From Planctomycetota bacterium (GTDB taxonomy: Bacteria; Planctomycetota; Phycisphaerae; Sedimentisphaerales; Anaerohalosphaeraceae), in contig JAAYQH010000325.1 of the NCBI GenBank assembly GCA_012519365.1, forward strand, positions 1 through 7,133: a DNA stretch of 7,133 nucleotides. Reading direction: 5' to 3'. Below the pieces are notes generated by a model, which was not told the origin of the DNA, searched no databases, and was given only the letters and a program-made list of their open reading frames with translations. The translations under genes and the position numbers were made by a program. This document shows positions 1 to 6,114 of this stretch, one piece after another. Position 1 is the stretch's first letter, and each line of letters opens with the position of its first letter.

Positions 1-608
1 CCGCCGGCCCCGAACGCTGGGTCTTGGGCGACATCGGGCCGTGCGGTGATTTTTTAGAACCATTGGGATCGGTTAAAGAAGTGCAGTTGGCCGCGGCGTT
101 TGCCGCGCAGGCTGAAGGACTGGCCGAAGGCGGTGTCGATGGCTTTATCATTGAGACCATGACCGCATTGGAAGAGATTCTGGTGGCAATCGCTGCGGTG
201 CGAAGTATTACCGATGAACTGCCGATTTTCGCATCGTTGGCCTATGACCCCGCCGGCCGGGAAGCGCGAACGATGATGGGCATATCCCCGCAAGATGCGG
301 TTAATCGACTGGCCGATGCGGGCATTACCGCCATCGGCTTTAACTGCGGCACGCTCGATATGCCCGGCTATGTCAAACTGGCCCGAACATACGCCCAGGC
401 CGTCGAGCAAACGGGATTGCTGCTGCTGGCCGAACCCAACGCCGGACGGCCGGAACTGGAAGGCGACAAAGCGGTGTACAAACTCACACCGGATGATTTT
501 GCCGAAACAATGGCCGAGATCGCCGAAATCGGCGTAAGACTGTTGGGCGGCTGCTGCGGCACAACGCCGGAGCATATCGCCGTTGCGGTCCGTAAAATCA
601 AACCCTAA
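1..608 (+). CDS. Homocysteine S-methyltransferase family protein (5' partial, stand-alone domain)
   Basis: Transfers a methyl group to homocysteine to make methionine; the methyl donor (methyl-cobalamin, S-methylmethionine or betaine) cannot be told from this fragment. The reading frame is open from base 3, so the gene starts upstream; a TTG at 24 is internal, because conserved sequence (ERWVLGDIGPCGDF) runs across it. About 201 residues are visible, against roughly 300 for the family domain, so the N-terminal part of the TIM barrel is missing. The three family zinc/thiolate cysteines are present: one in GFNCGT (codon 345-347) and the adjacent pair in GGCCGTTPEH (codons 552-557). The stop follows about 14 residues after that motif, so there is no pterin- or cobalamin-binding module as in full-length MetH; this is a one-domain enzyme or the subunit of a split methionine synthase. 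It lies 34 bases before cysS. Family assignment is firm; the exact subfamily is open. Confidence 0.9.
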   Translation, partial: AGPERWVLGDIGPCGDFLEPLGSVKEVQLAAAFAAQAEGLAEGGVDGFIIETMTALEEILVAIAAVRSITDELPIFASLAYDPAGREARTMMGISPQDAVNRLADAGITAIGFNCGTLDMPGYVKLARTYAQAVEQTGLLLLAEPNAGRPELEGDKAVYKLTPDDFAETMAEIAEIGVRLLGGCCGTTPEHIAVAVRKIKP

Positions 609-642
609 CCACAGACCTTCTTTATGGGCACTTGAGACGACA

Positions 643-2127
643 ATGGGATTTCGACTGTATAACACACTGACGCGAAAAACAGAAGACTTCGAACCGGTCG
701 AACCGGGGCAGGTAAGGATGTATGTCTGCGGCCCGACGGTGTATGGACACGCGCATCTGGGACATGCCAAAAGTTACGTCAGTTTTGACGTGCTGCTGCG
801 GTATTTGCGCTATCTGGGATATGCGGTCACCTATGTGCAAAACATCACCGACGTAGGGCATTTGACCGATGACGCCGACGAGGGCGAAGATAAACTGGCC
901 AGGCAAGCCCGCAAAGAGCATCGCCACCCCATGGCCATTGCCGAATATTATACACGCAGCTATTTTGAAGATATGGACGCGATGCAGGTGCTTCGCCCGG
1001 ATATCAGCCCGCGAGCAACCGGCCATATCCCCGAGCAAATCGAACTGATACAGATATTGCTCGACAAAGGCTATGCGTACGAGGTCAACGGGTCGGTATA
1101 TTTTGAAGTCTGTAAATTCCCCGACTACGGCAAGTTGAGCGGACGTAACATCGACCAGATGCAGGCCGGTGCCCGCGTCGAGGTCAGTAGCGAAAAACGC
1201 CACCCGGCAGATTTTGCGCTGTGGAAAAAGGCCGAGCCGAACCATATTATGCAGTGGCCCAGCCCATGGGGACGAGGGTATCCGGGCTGGCATCTGGAGT
1301 GCTCGGCGATGAGCATGAAGTACCTGGGCAAGACGATCGACATTCACGGCGGCGGCATCGAAAATCAGTTTCCGCACCACGAATGCGAAATCGCCCAGTC
1401 CGAGGCCGCCAACGACTGCCCGTTTGTCAAATACTGGGTCCATCACAATATGGTGACTGTCGATGGACAGAAGATGGGCAAAAGCCTGGGGAATTTTATT
1501 ACGCTCAAGCAGATTTTCAAAGAAGGACATCCGCGGCTAAGCCGCACCTACGACCCGATGGCCGTGCGGCAGCTCATCCTGCAAAGCCACTACCGCAGCC
1601 CGATTGACTTTTCTGACGCGGCCCTGACGGCAGCCCAAAGCGGCTATGACAAAATCACCGATGCCGTCCTTAAGGTCCGCAAACGCCTGACATCGGCACC
1701 GGACGGCGCCGCGGACACAAAGATTCTTGAAGCCCTGGCCACATTGAAAGACAAGTTCGAGGCCGCAATGAATGACGACCTGAACACCGCCGTGGCACTG
1801 TCGGTTCTGTTTGAAATGGTCAGGCGGGTCAACGCCCTGCCGGATGACGGGGTAACAAAAGCAACCCTTCAAGCGATGGACACTCAATTTCGCACCCTCG
1901 GCGGCGATGTGCTGGGCATTGTCAAGGACGACTATTCCGCCGTCGGTGGTGCGGACGATGCTCTGCTGGCTCATCTGATCGGCCTATTGATCGAACTCCG
2001 TCAGGCCGCCCGCAAAAACAAAGACTTTGCCACCGCCGACGCCATCCGCGACAAACTGGCCCGGCTCGGCATCATTCTCGAAGACAAACCCGGCGGCATA
2101 ACGACGTGGAGACGCGCAAACGGGTAA
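643..2127 (+). CDS. cysS: Cysteinyl-tRNA synthetase (CysRS, class I)
   Basis: Cytoplasmic enzyme that activates cysteine with ATP and loads it onto tRNA-Cys. The 494-residue length is normal to slightly long (E. coli is about 461). The HIGH-type signature is HLGH at residues 38-41. Zinc ligands that recognise the cysteine thiol are C29 (MYVCGPT), C220 (GWHLEC), H245 and E249 (FPHHECE). The second ATP signature is KMGKS at 277-281, with Gly instead of the usual Ser. A DALR-type helical region follows (FEAAMNDDLNTA), then a C-terminal tail. I chose ATG 643 because GFRLYNTLTRKTEDF is where the family normally begins. An in-frame ATG at 583 would overlap the methyltransferase and add 20 unconserved residues. 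There is no good Shine-Dalgarno site, only GAGA close to the ATG. The 34-base gap after the methyltransferase allows cotranscription. Identification is secure. Confidence 0.97.
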   Translation: MGFRLYNTLTRKTEDFEPVEPGQVRMYVCGPTVYGHAHLGHAKSYVSFDVLLRYLRYLGYAVTYVQNITDVGHLTDDADEGEDKLARQARKEHRHPMAIAEYYTRSYFEDMDAMQVLRPDISPRATGHIPEQIELIQILLDKGYAYEVNGSVYFEVCKFPDYGKLSGRNIDQMQAGARVEVSSEKRHPADFALWKKAEPNHIMQWPSPWGRGYPGWHLECSAMSMKYLGKTIDIHGGGIENQFPHHECEIAQSEAANDCPFVKYWVHHNMVTVDGQKMGKSLGNFITLKQIFKEGHPRLSRTYDPMAVRQLILQSHYRSPIDFSDAALTAAQSGYDKITDAVLKVRKRLTSAPDGAADTKILEALATLKDKFEAAMNDDLNTAVALSVLFEMVRRVNALPDDGVTKATLQAMDTQFRTLGGDVLGIVKDDYSAVGGADDALLAHLIGLLIELRQAARKNKDFATADAIRDKLARLGIILEDKPGGITTWRRANG

Positions 2128-2176
2128 CCGCAGAGACGGCAAAGGTGAAGGTGACGTGTGAAACCTGATATGGAAA

Positions 2177-2205
2177 GTCTGAAGTTTGAGTTCTGAAATC
2201 TGAAA
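2177..2205 (+). repeat. Degenerate 7-8 base tandem repeat abutting ruvC
   Basis: Four imperfect units of a TCTGAA-like motif lie head to tail: GTCTGAA (2177-2183), GTTTGAG (2184-2190), TTCTGAAA (2191-2198) and TCTGAAA (2199-2205). The last A is the first base of the ruvC start codon. The repeat fills the place where a ribosome binding site would be and contains no Shine-Dalgarno match. Short, decayed tandem oligomers of this kind occur between genes in many environmental genomes; any function is unknown. Confidence 0.5.
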
Positions 2206-2702
2206 TGATTATAGTAGGCATCGATCCCGGTTTACAGGTGTGCGGTTATGCGGTACTCGAAAAGCTGCTGCTGCGCCAGAGCTTGCTTGAGGCCGGCGTG
2301 TTTCGCACAGACAGACAAGCCGCGCTCGAGGACCGGCTCAATCAGATTGCCGCAGATATCCAGACAGTGCTGGACACATACAGCCCCGATGTGGTGGCGG
2401 TTGAACAATTGTACGCCCATTACAAGCATCCGCGAACCGCAATCTTGATGGGCCATGCGCGAGGCGTGATTTTGCAGCGGGCCGCACAGACTGGAGCGGT
2501 GGTTCGGAATTTCTCGGCCACGCGAATCAAAAAATCCCTTACCGGCAACGGCCGAGCATCCAAAGGGCAAATGCAGCGAGCCATCCAAACGGTGCTGAAT
2601 CTGCCTGCTCCGCCGGAACCGGCGGACGTAGCCGACGCCATCGCCGCGGCGCTGTGCTGCGCCAATGAGAAAATTCTTCAGATAGAAAGCAAGGTGGATT
2701 GA
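2205..2702 (+). CDS. ruvC: Crossover junction endodeoxyribonuclease RuvC
   Basis: Dimeric, metal-dependent nuclease that cuts Holliday junctions symmetrically after RuvAB branch migration. The protein has 165 residues, close to the 173 of E. coli. The RNase H-like fold is recognisable from GIDPG at 5-9 and the acidic catalytic set D7, E67 (VAVEQLY), D141 and D144 (ADVADAIAAAL), all intact. The stretch SLTGNGRASKGQMQRAI (residues 111-127) matches the family's conserved TGNGRASK segment. ATG 2205 puts MIIVGIDPG at the N-terminus exactly as in homologues. No Shine-Dalgarno sequence precedes it; the region is a TCTGAA repeat. The gene sits 77 bases after cysS and 72 bases before ruvA, in the common ruvC-ruvA-ruvB order. 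Identification is secure. Confidence 0.97.
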   Translation: MIIVGIDPGLQVCGYAVLEKLLLRQSLLEAGVFRTDRQAALEDRLNQIAADIQTVLDTYSPDVVAVEQLYAHYKHPRTAILMGHARGVILQRAAQTGAVVRNFSATRIKKSLTGNGRASKGQMQRAIQTVLNLPAPPEPADVADAIAAALCCANEKILQIESKVD

Positions 2703-2762
2703 CATCGATTGAAAATCTCATCTTATGTTGAAAAATGTCGTGTGAATTCTGATTTTTCAGTC

Positions 2763-2768
2763 TAAAAT
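2763..2768 (+). promoter_or_regulatory. Candidate -10 element for ruvA, possibly leaderless
   Basis: TAAAAT differs from TATAAT at one base and ends six bases before the ruvA ATG. If used, transcription would begin at or within a base or two of the start codon, giving a leaderless mRNA, which fits the absence of a Shine-Dalgarno site here. No convincing -35 box lies 16-18 bases upstream (the region reads GTGTGA), so the call is tentative. The surrounding 72-base gap (2703-2774) is AT-rich compared with the flanking genes. Confidence 0.25.
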
Positions 2769-2774
2769 GCTCGT

Positions 2775-3401
2775 ATGATAGCTCAAATTGAAGGAACATT
2801 GACGGACTTGAACGAAGACAGCGCCTGGGTGCAGACGGGCGAGGTCTGTTATGAACTAATGCTGCCCGGCTACGCGGTGGTTCAGCTCAGCGGACAGATC
2901 GGCCGGCCGGTTACGCTCTGCACATTCGAATATTACGAAGGGACATTGGGCGGCGGCAACCTGATCCCTCGGATGGTGGGGTTTCTGAATCGCAGTGAAC
3001 GGGATTTTTTTGCGATTTATACCACTGTCAAAGGAATGGGCATCAAAAAAGCCCTCAAATCGTTGGCACTGCCCATCGAGCGGATCGCCTCGGCCATCGA
3101 AACCGGTGACGAAAAACTGCTGGCCACCCTGCCGGGCATCGGCAAAAAAATGGCCCAGATGATCGTGGCTGAACTGGGCGGCAAACTTAAACGCTACGCC
3201 CATGAGGCCGTCGAACCGCAAGGGCGAACGGCATTTAGTATATTTCAGACCGAAGCCCTCGAAATCCTCATCGCCTGGGGCGAAAAACGCGCCGAGGCCA
3301 TGGAACTGATCGAATTGACCTGCCGCAAACACCCTGATATCAAGACTGCCGAAGAGCTGGTGCCGCTGGTCTATCGCGTCAAACAAGGCATCGAAGCCTG
3401 A
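2775..3401 (+). CDS. ruvA: Holliday junction branch migration protein RuvA
   Basis: Tetrameric junction-binding subunit that holds the four-way DNA junction open and square-planar and loads RuvB. It has 208 residues, close to the usual 190-205. An N-terminal OB-fold spans about 1-70. Two helix-hairpin-helix motifs follow: KGMGIKKAL near 86-94 and LPGIGKKMAQMIVAEL at 119-134. A flexible linker runs to about 155, and the RuvB-binding C-terminal domain covers about 156-208. The loop that in E. coli carries the acidic pin (Glu55, Asp56) reads YYEGTLGGGNLIPR here (residues 53-66): it is longer, glycine-rich and has only one acidic residue. This variant is reminiscent of planctomycete RuvA sequences as I recall them. 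ATG 2775 aligns with the family start (MIAQIEGTL). No Shine-Dalgarno site is visible. Identification is secure. Confidence 0.96.
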   Translation: MIAQIEGTLTDLNEDSAWVQTGEVCYELMLPGYAVVQLSGQIGRPVTLCTFEYYEGTLGGGNLIPRMVGFLNRSERDFFAIYTTVKGMGIKKALKSLALPIERIASAIETGDEKLLATLPGIGKKMAQMIVAELGGKLKRYAHEAVEPQGRTAFSIFQTEALEILIAWGEKRAEAMELIELTCRKHPDIKTAEELVPLVYRVKQGIEA

Positions 3402-3409
3402 TAAGTTGG

Positions 3410-3449
3410 CACTGAGTGACACAGATTAACAGCGGCTCGCACAAATTTT
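3410..3449 (+). repeat. Degenerate 10-base tandem repeat after ruvA
   Basis: Four consecutive 10-base blocks each begin with CA, most with CAC: CACTGAGTGA at 3410-3419, CACAGATTAA at 3420-3429, CAGCGGCTCG at 3430-3439 and CACAAATTTT at 3440-3449. They look like decayed copies of the ACACGGATTA-type decamers found between genes in many environmental bacterial genomes. The array begins nine bases after the ruvA stop. A related array in the opposite sense lies at 3626-3655. Function is unknown. Confidence 0.45.
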
Positions 3450-3497
3450 ATCAAAAAAATGACCGCAAAATTTCTACCTAAAGAACAGAATAAAAGA

Positions 3498-3611
3498 ATG
3501 ACAAACCGAGGGAATGGTTGCTGCTATCGGGTCCTTAATGGAGTGATGGGACCTGGGGGCACATTGAACTATTTTGGGAAAAGCGTTGCTGTCAAACGGA
3601 GAATGCCTTAG
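3498..3611 (+). other. 37-codon open reading frame of uncertain status in the ruvA-ruvB spacer
   Basis: ATG 3498 to TAG 3609-3611 encodes a small basic peptide starting MTNRGNGCCYRV and ending FGKSVAVKRRMP. It is glycine- and arginine-rich, has a Cys-Cys pair and no membrane segment or signal peptide. I see no Shine-Dalgarno site and recognise no domain. Third-position base use does not clearly mark it as coding. The same stretch contains a possible 5-bp stem (GGTCC 3530-3534 with GGACC 3549-3553), so it could equally be part of an RNA or decayed intergenic DNA. It lies between the two decamer arrays at 3410-3449 and 3626-3655. I do not assign a function, and chance is a likely explanation. 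Confidence 0.15.
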
Positions 3612-3625
3612 TTTGGAAAAATCAG

Positions 3626-3655
3626 TGAAAATCCGTGTTCAGCCGTGTCTAAAGA
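3626..3655 (-). repeat. Degenerate 10-base tandem repeat before ruvB, inverted relative to the 3410 array
   Basis: Three blocks in register begin with TG on the + strand: TGAAAATCCG (3626-3635), TGTTCAGCCG (3636-3645) and TGTCTAAAGA (3646-3655). Read on the - strand they give CGGCTGAACA and CGGATTTTCA, resembling the ACACGG-type decamers of the 3410 array. The array ends nine bases before the ruvB ATG and thus forms its leader; no Shine-Dalgarno match is present there. Confidence 0.45.
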
Positions 3656-3664
3656 AAAAAGATT

Positions 3665-4708
3665 ATGTCGATTGATCGAGTATTGAGCGCAAACAGCGGG
3701 GGCGAGAAGGAAGAGGTGTTTAACAACGCCCTTCGCCCCAAGCGGCTGGTCGAGTGCATCGGCCAGTCTAACATCAAAGAAAAACTGTCGATTGCGATCA
3801 CCGCCGCCCGACAGCGCGGTGAACCGCTGGAACATATTCTGTTTTACGGCCCGCCGGGGCTGGGAAAAACCACGCTGGCCAATATCATCGCCAATGAGAT
3901 GCAGGCCGCGATTCGCGTTACCTCCGGCCCGGCCCTGACTAAACAGGGCGACGTGATGGGCCTGCTGAGCAACATCAACACCGGCGATGTCCTGTTTATC
4001 GACGAGATTCATCGGCTCAGCGCGCCGGTGGAAGAGTTTATCTATCCGGCAATGGAGGATTTCAAGGTCGATTATACCGTGGACAGCGGCATGCACGCCA
4101 AAACGATAAACTTCCCCCTGAAGCGGTTTACGCTGATTGGAGCGACGACCCGAGCCGGACTGCTCAGCTCGCCGCTGCGAAGTCGTTTTGGGATGCTGCA
4201 TCATCTGGATTTTTATACCCTTGACGAGTTAACCGAGATCATTCGTCGCTCGGCGGGTCTGCTGGAGTTAGAGTATGAGGACGGCACCCTTGAGATGATC
4301 GCCGCCCGCTCCCGCGGCACACCGCGGATTGCCAACCGCCTGCTCAAACGGGTCCGCGATTATGCCCAAGTCAAAGGCTCCGGCCGTCTGACCGGCGAGA
4401 TCGTCAACAGCGCCTTGGCGATGGAACGCATCGACCCCTTGGGGCTGGATGATTTAGATCGGGCGTTTTTGCGGGCCTTGATCGAGGTCTACGACGGCGG
4501 TCCGGCCGGCATCGAGGCCATCGCCGCAACGTTGGGCGAAGAACGCGACACCCTTGAGGATGTGGTCGAGCCGTACCTTTTGCAGATCGGCTTTGTTCGA
4601 CGCACCAAACGCGGTCGCGAAATCACGCGAGCCGCCTGCGAACATTTGAATATGAAACTAAAAACGCCGCGAAAAGAATCCGAAGCCGGCTCGCTGTTTG
4701 AAGAATAA
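3665..4708 (+). CDS. ruvB: Holliday junction branch migration ATPase RuvB
   Basis: Hexameric AAA+ motor that pumps duplex DNA through the RuvA-bound junction using ATP. The 347 residues match the family length of about 330-350. Visible landmarks are the N-terminal [12 protein letters not shown], Walker A GPPGLGKT at 62-69, Walker B with IDEIH at 112-116, sensor 1 GATTRAG at 159-165 and the SPLRSRFG arginine-finger segment at 169-176. Sensor 2 is [11 protein letters not shown] in the middle of the protein, and a C-terminal winged helix ([15 protein letters not shown] ... [13 protein letters not shown]) binds DNA. All key residues are present. ATG 3665 gives a normal short N-terminal extension. 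The gene is 263 bases from ruvA, so it may have its own promoter or be read through from upstream. The ribosome binding site is not recognisable (AAAGAAAAAAGATT). Identification is secure. Confidence 0.97.
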   Translation: MSIDRVLSANSGGEKEEVFNNALRPKRLVECIGQSNIKEKLSIAITAARQRGEPLEHILFYGPPGLGKTTLANIIANEMQAAIRVTSGPALTKQGDVMGLLSNINTGDVLFIDEIHRLSAPVEEFIYPAMEDFKVDYTVDSGMHAKTINFPLKRFTLIGATTRAGLLSSPLRSRFGMLHHLDFYTLDELTEIIRRSAGLLELEYEDGTLEMIAARSRGTPRIANRLLKRVRDYAQVKGSGRLTGEIVNSALAMERIDPLGLDDLDRAFLRALIEVYDGGPAGIEAIAATLGEERDTLEDVVEPYLLQIGFVRRTKRGREITRAACEHLNMKLKTPRKESEAGSLFEE

Positions 4709-4904
4709 AGATGTGGGGGAACATAATTATTGCTGACCGGATCATCGAAATTTTTGGATTCCATTGGCAATATCGCAATAAAATGAGGTATTGAGCCGTC
4801 ATTTCAATAAAATCGGCCTTAATCCGCCCCATTCCCGGCTGCACGCCGGCACAAATAAATTAGTTCCTTGACTTTGTCGGACCAACGAGAGAAAATTTGG
4901 TGTT
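4709..4904. other. Intergenic region with no recognised gene
   Basis: The spacer between ruvB and the PPIase promoter shows no coding frame with recognisable similarity. It contains a 5-bp hairpin (CCGGC 4835-4839 with GCCGG 4845-4849) lacking a following T run, so it is not a convincing intrinsic terminator. It also holds a second, weaker promoter-like pair at 4868-4896 (TTGACT, 17 bases, GAAAAT). No clear ruvB terminator is seen. Confidence 0.4.
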
Positions 4905-4933
4905 TTGTGTATTAATGCCAATTTGGACATAAT
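4905..4933 (+). promoter_or_regulatory. Candidate sigma70-type promoter for the PPIase gene
   Basis: TTGTGT (4905-4910), a 17-base spacer and CATAAT (4928-4933) form a plausible promoter with a good -10 and a weak -35. Expected transcription start is about 4940, giving a leader of about 18 bases that includes the Shine-Dalgarno site. The spacer contains the perfect palindrome CCAATTTGG (4918-4926); AATTTGG also occurs at 4894-4900, and these could be operator half-sites. Confidence 0.4.
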
Positions 4934-4942
4934 TTGTTTTTT

Positions 4943-4951
4943 AAGAAAGGA
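4943..4951 (+). promoter_or_regulatory. Ribosome binding site of the PPIase gene, deciding the start
   Basis: AAGAAAGGA ends six bases before ATG 4958, an ideal spacing. This supports ATG 4958 over the in-frame TTG at 4934, which has no such site and would lie upstream of the predicted transcription start. Confidence 0.65.
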
Positions 4952-4957
4952 CAGTGT

Positions 4958-5992
4958 ATGAGTGTATTAACCGCGTTGTTGATCACCTGCCTGACGTTTA
5001 GCGGTTTCGCAGTAGCGGCTGATAACCCTAACCCGAAAGCCACAGTGGTCAAAGTAAACGACAAGGTCATAACTGAAAAAGAAGTGACCGATGAAACCAA
5101 TAAACGCGTGGCTGCGCAAGCCCAGCGGATGCCTGAGGGTATGGAAATCAGCGACTGGATGCGCAATCGAATCCGCACCAGCGTGGTGGATATGATGGTG
5201 GATCAGGCGTTGGTTGAGCAGAAATTGGCCGAGAAAAAGATTACAATTGACGACGAAAAGGTCAACAAGCAGATTGAAGACATCGCCAAAAGTCAAAATC
5301 TCAAGATGGAAGACATTGAGGCCGAGATTGCCCGCTTTGGGATGACCATGGACGATTTGCGGGGTCAAGTGCGAAGACAATTGCAAATCGACGCGTTGAT
5401 CGACAGTGAAATGAAAAAGGAGGAGATCACTGAAGAAGAGATCAAGACCTTTTATGAAGAAAATCCGCAATACTTCGAAAGCCCCGAACAGGTTCGCGTT
5501 GCTCACGTGCTGATTCTGACCCAGGGCAAGAGCGATGAGGAAAAGGCTGAGGCCAAAAAGAAGATTGAAGAAGTCCTCAAAAAAGCCAAGGCGGGTGAAG
5601 ATTTTGCAGCCTTGGCCAAGGAATACTCCGAAGACCCCGGCTCCAAAGATAACGGCGGTGAATATACCTTCCCGCGCGGCCAAATGGTGCCGGAATTTGA
5701 AGAAGTTGCTTTTACGCTGAAAGAAGGGCAAATCAGCGACATCGTTGAAACCCAATACGGCTATCATGTGATTAAAAAACTCGAGCATCTTGAGGCCAAA
5801 AAGCAGACGCTGGATGAGGTCAAAGACCAAATCAAGGACTTTCTGACCCGGCAAAAGCGCAATCAGTTTTGGCAGGAATACCTCAAAAAAATGCGAGAAG
5901 GCGCCAAGATAGAATTTTCCGAAGCCGAAGAGAAATTGCGAGAAGAAGGCAATCGCCCCCCCGTTATGCCTCGTCCGGCACCGCAGGGATAA
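4958..5992 (+). CDS. Exported SurA/PrsA-like parvulin peptidyl-prolyl cis-trans isomerase
   Basis: Predicted extracytoplasmic folding factor that isomerises X-Pro bonds and probably chaperones secreted or outer-membrane proteins. The protein has 344 residues. A signal peptide spans about 1-20 (hydrophobic SVLTALLITCLTFSGF, cleavage after AVA). Its n-region lacks positive charge; starting at TTG 4934 would add FFKKGQC and supply Lys-Lys, but those codons are the Shine-Dalgarno sequence itself. There is no lipobox with a suitable Cys. A SurA_N-like helical region covers about 28-165, with the typical VVKVNDKVITEKEV opening. The parvulin (PPIC) domain spans about 177-274, with conserved histidines H183 (VRVAHVL) and H270 (YGYHVIKK), the SEDPGSKDNGGEY loop, and MVPEFEEVAF. 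A charged helical tail (about 280-330) ends in a proline-rich stretch. The gene appears monocistronic, with its own promoter and a strong terminator. Family is secure; SurA versus PrsA orthology is not resolved. Confidence 0.93.
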   Translation: MSVLTALLITCLTFSGFAVAADNPNPKATVVKVNDKVITEKEVTDETNKRVAAQAQRMPEGMEISDWMRNRIRTSVVDMMVDQALVEQKLAEKKITIDDEKVNKQIEDIAKSQNLKMEDIEAEIARFGMTMDDLRGQVRRQLQIDALIDSEMKKEEITEEEIKTFYEENPQYFESPEQVRVAHVLILTQGKSDEEKAEAKKKIEEVLKKAKAGEDFAALAKEYSEDPGSKDNGGEYTFPRGQMVPEFEEVAFTLKEGQISDIVETQYGYHVIKKLEHLEAKKQTLDEVKDQIKDFLTRQKRNQFWQEYLKKMREGAKIEFSEAEEKLREEGNRPPVMPRPAPQG

Positions 5993-6017
5993 ACGGACCT
6001 GGTCCTAATCGACGCTG

Positions 6018-6051
6018 CCGTCGGCTGCCTTTACACAGCCGACGGTTTTTT
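6018..6051 (+). terminator. Intrinsic terminator after the PPIase gene
   Basis: A perfect 10-bp GC-rich stem, CCGTCGGCTG (6018-6027) with CAGCCGACGG (6036-6045), encloses an 8-base loop and is followed directly by six T residues (6046-6051). It begins 26 bases after the PPIase stop and insulates that gene from the protease gene. Confidence 0.93.
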
Positions 6052-6114
6052 ATGCGCGGAGTTTCGAGATAGTGGAGGATAACAGGCAAAATGCGCCCCA
6101 ATAGCCCGATAATG

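Noticed and set aside
583..642. Upstream ATG extending cysS by 20 residues
   Set aside because: It would overlap the methyltransferase and add residues not seen at CysRS N-termini; ATG 643 fits the family.
54..770. Open frame on the - strand spanning the methyltransferase-cysS junction
   Set aside because: No domain is recognisable and it overlaps two conserved genes on the other strand.
622..1530. Long open frame (302 codons) on the - strand opposite cysS
   Set aside because: It lies wholly opposite the well-conserved CysRS coding sequence, has no recognisable domain, and is explained by the codon pattern of the real gene.
2767..2778. Three-codon frame ATG-CTC-GTA-TGA overlapping the ruvA start, as a possible coupling leader peptide
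   Set aside because: Too short to distinguish from chance, without a ribosome site, and the predicted ruvA -10 overlaps it.
3410..3655. CRISPR-like array made of the two decamer repeats
   Set aside because: Units are 10 bases, diverged, without spacers, and the two arrays point in opposite directions; no cas genes are present.
4727..4781. TTATTGC/GCAATAA inverted repeat downstream of ruvB
   Set aside because: Seven base pairs with a loop of over 40 AT-rich bases is within chance.
4835..4849. CCGGC/GCCGG hairpin downstream of ruvB as a terminator
   Set aside because: The stem is only 5 bp and no T run follows.
5417..5430. Near-perfect anti-16S match (AAGGAGGAGATCAC) inside the PPIase gene
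   Set aside because: It encodes Lys-Glu-Glu codons in a charged helix, and no start codon lies at a suitable distance downstream.
4967..5854. Long open frame (295 codons) on the - strand opposite the PPIase gene
   Set aside because: The + strand encodes a clear signal peptide, SurA_N-like and parvulin protein with promoter, ribosome site and terminator. The antisense frame is Phe/Leu-rich as expected for the complement of a Lys/Glu-rich gene.
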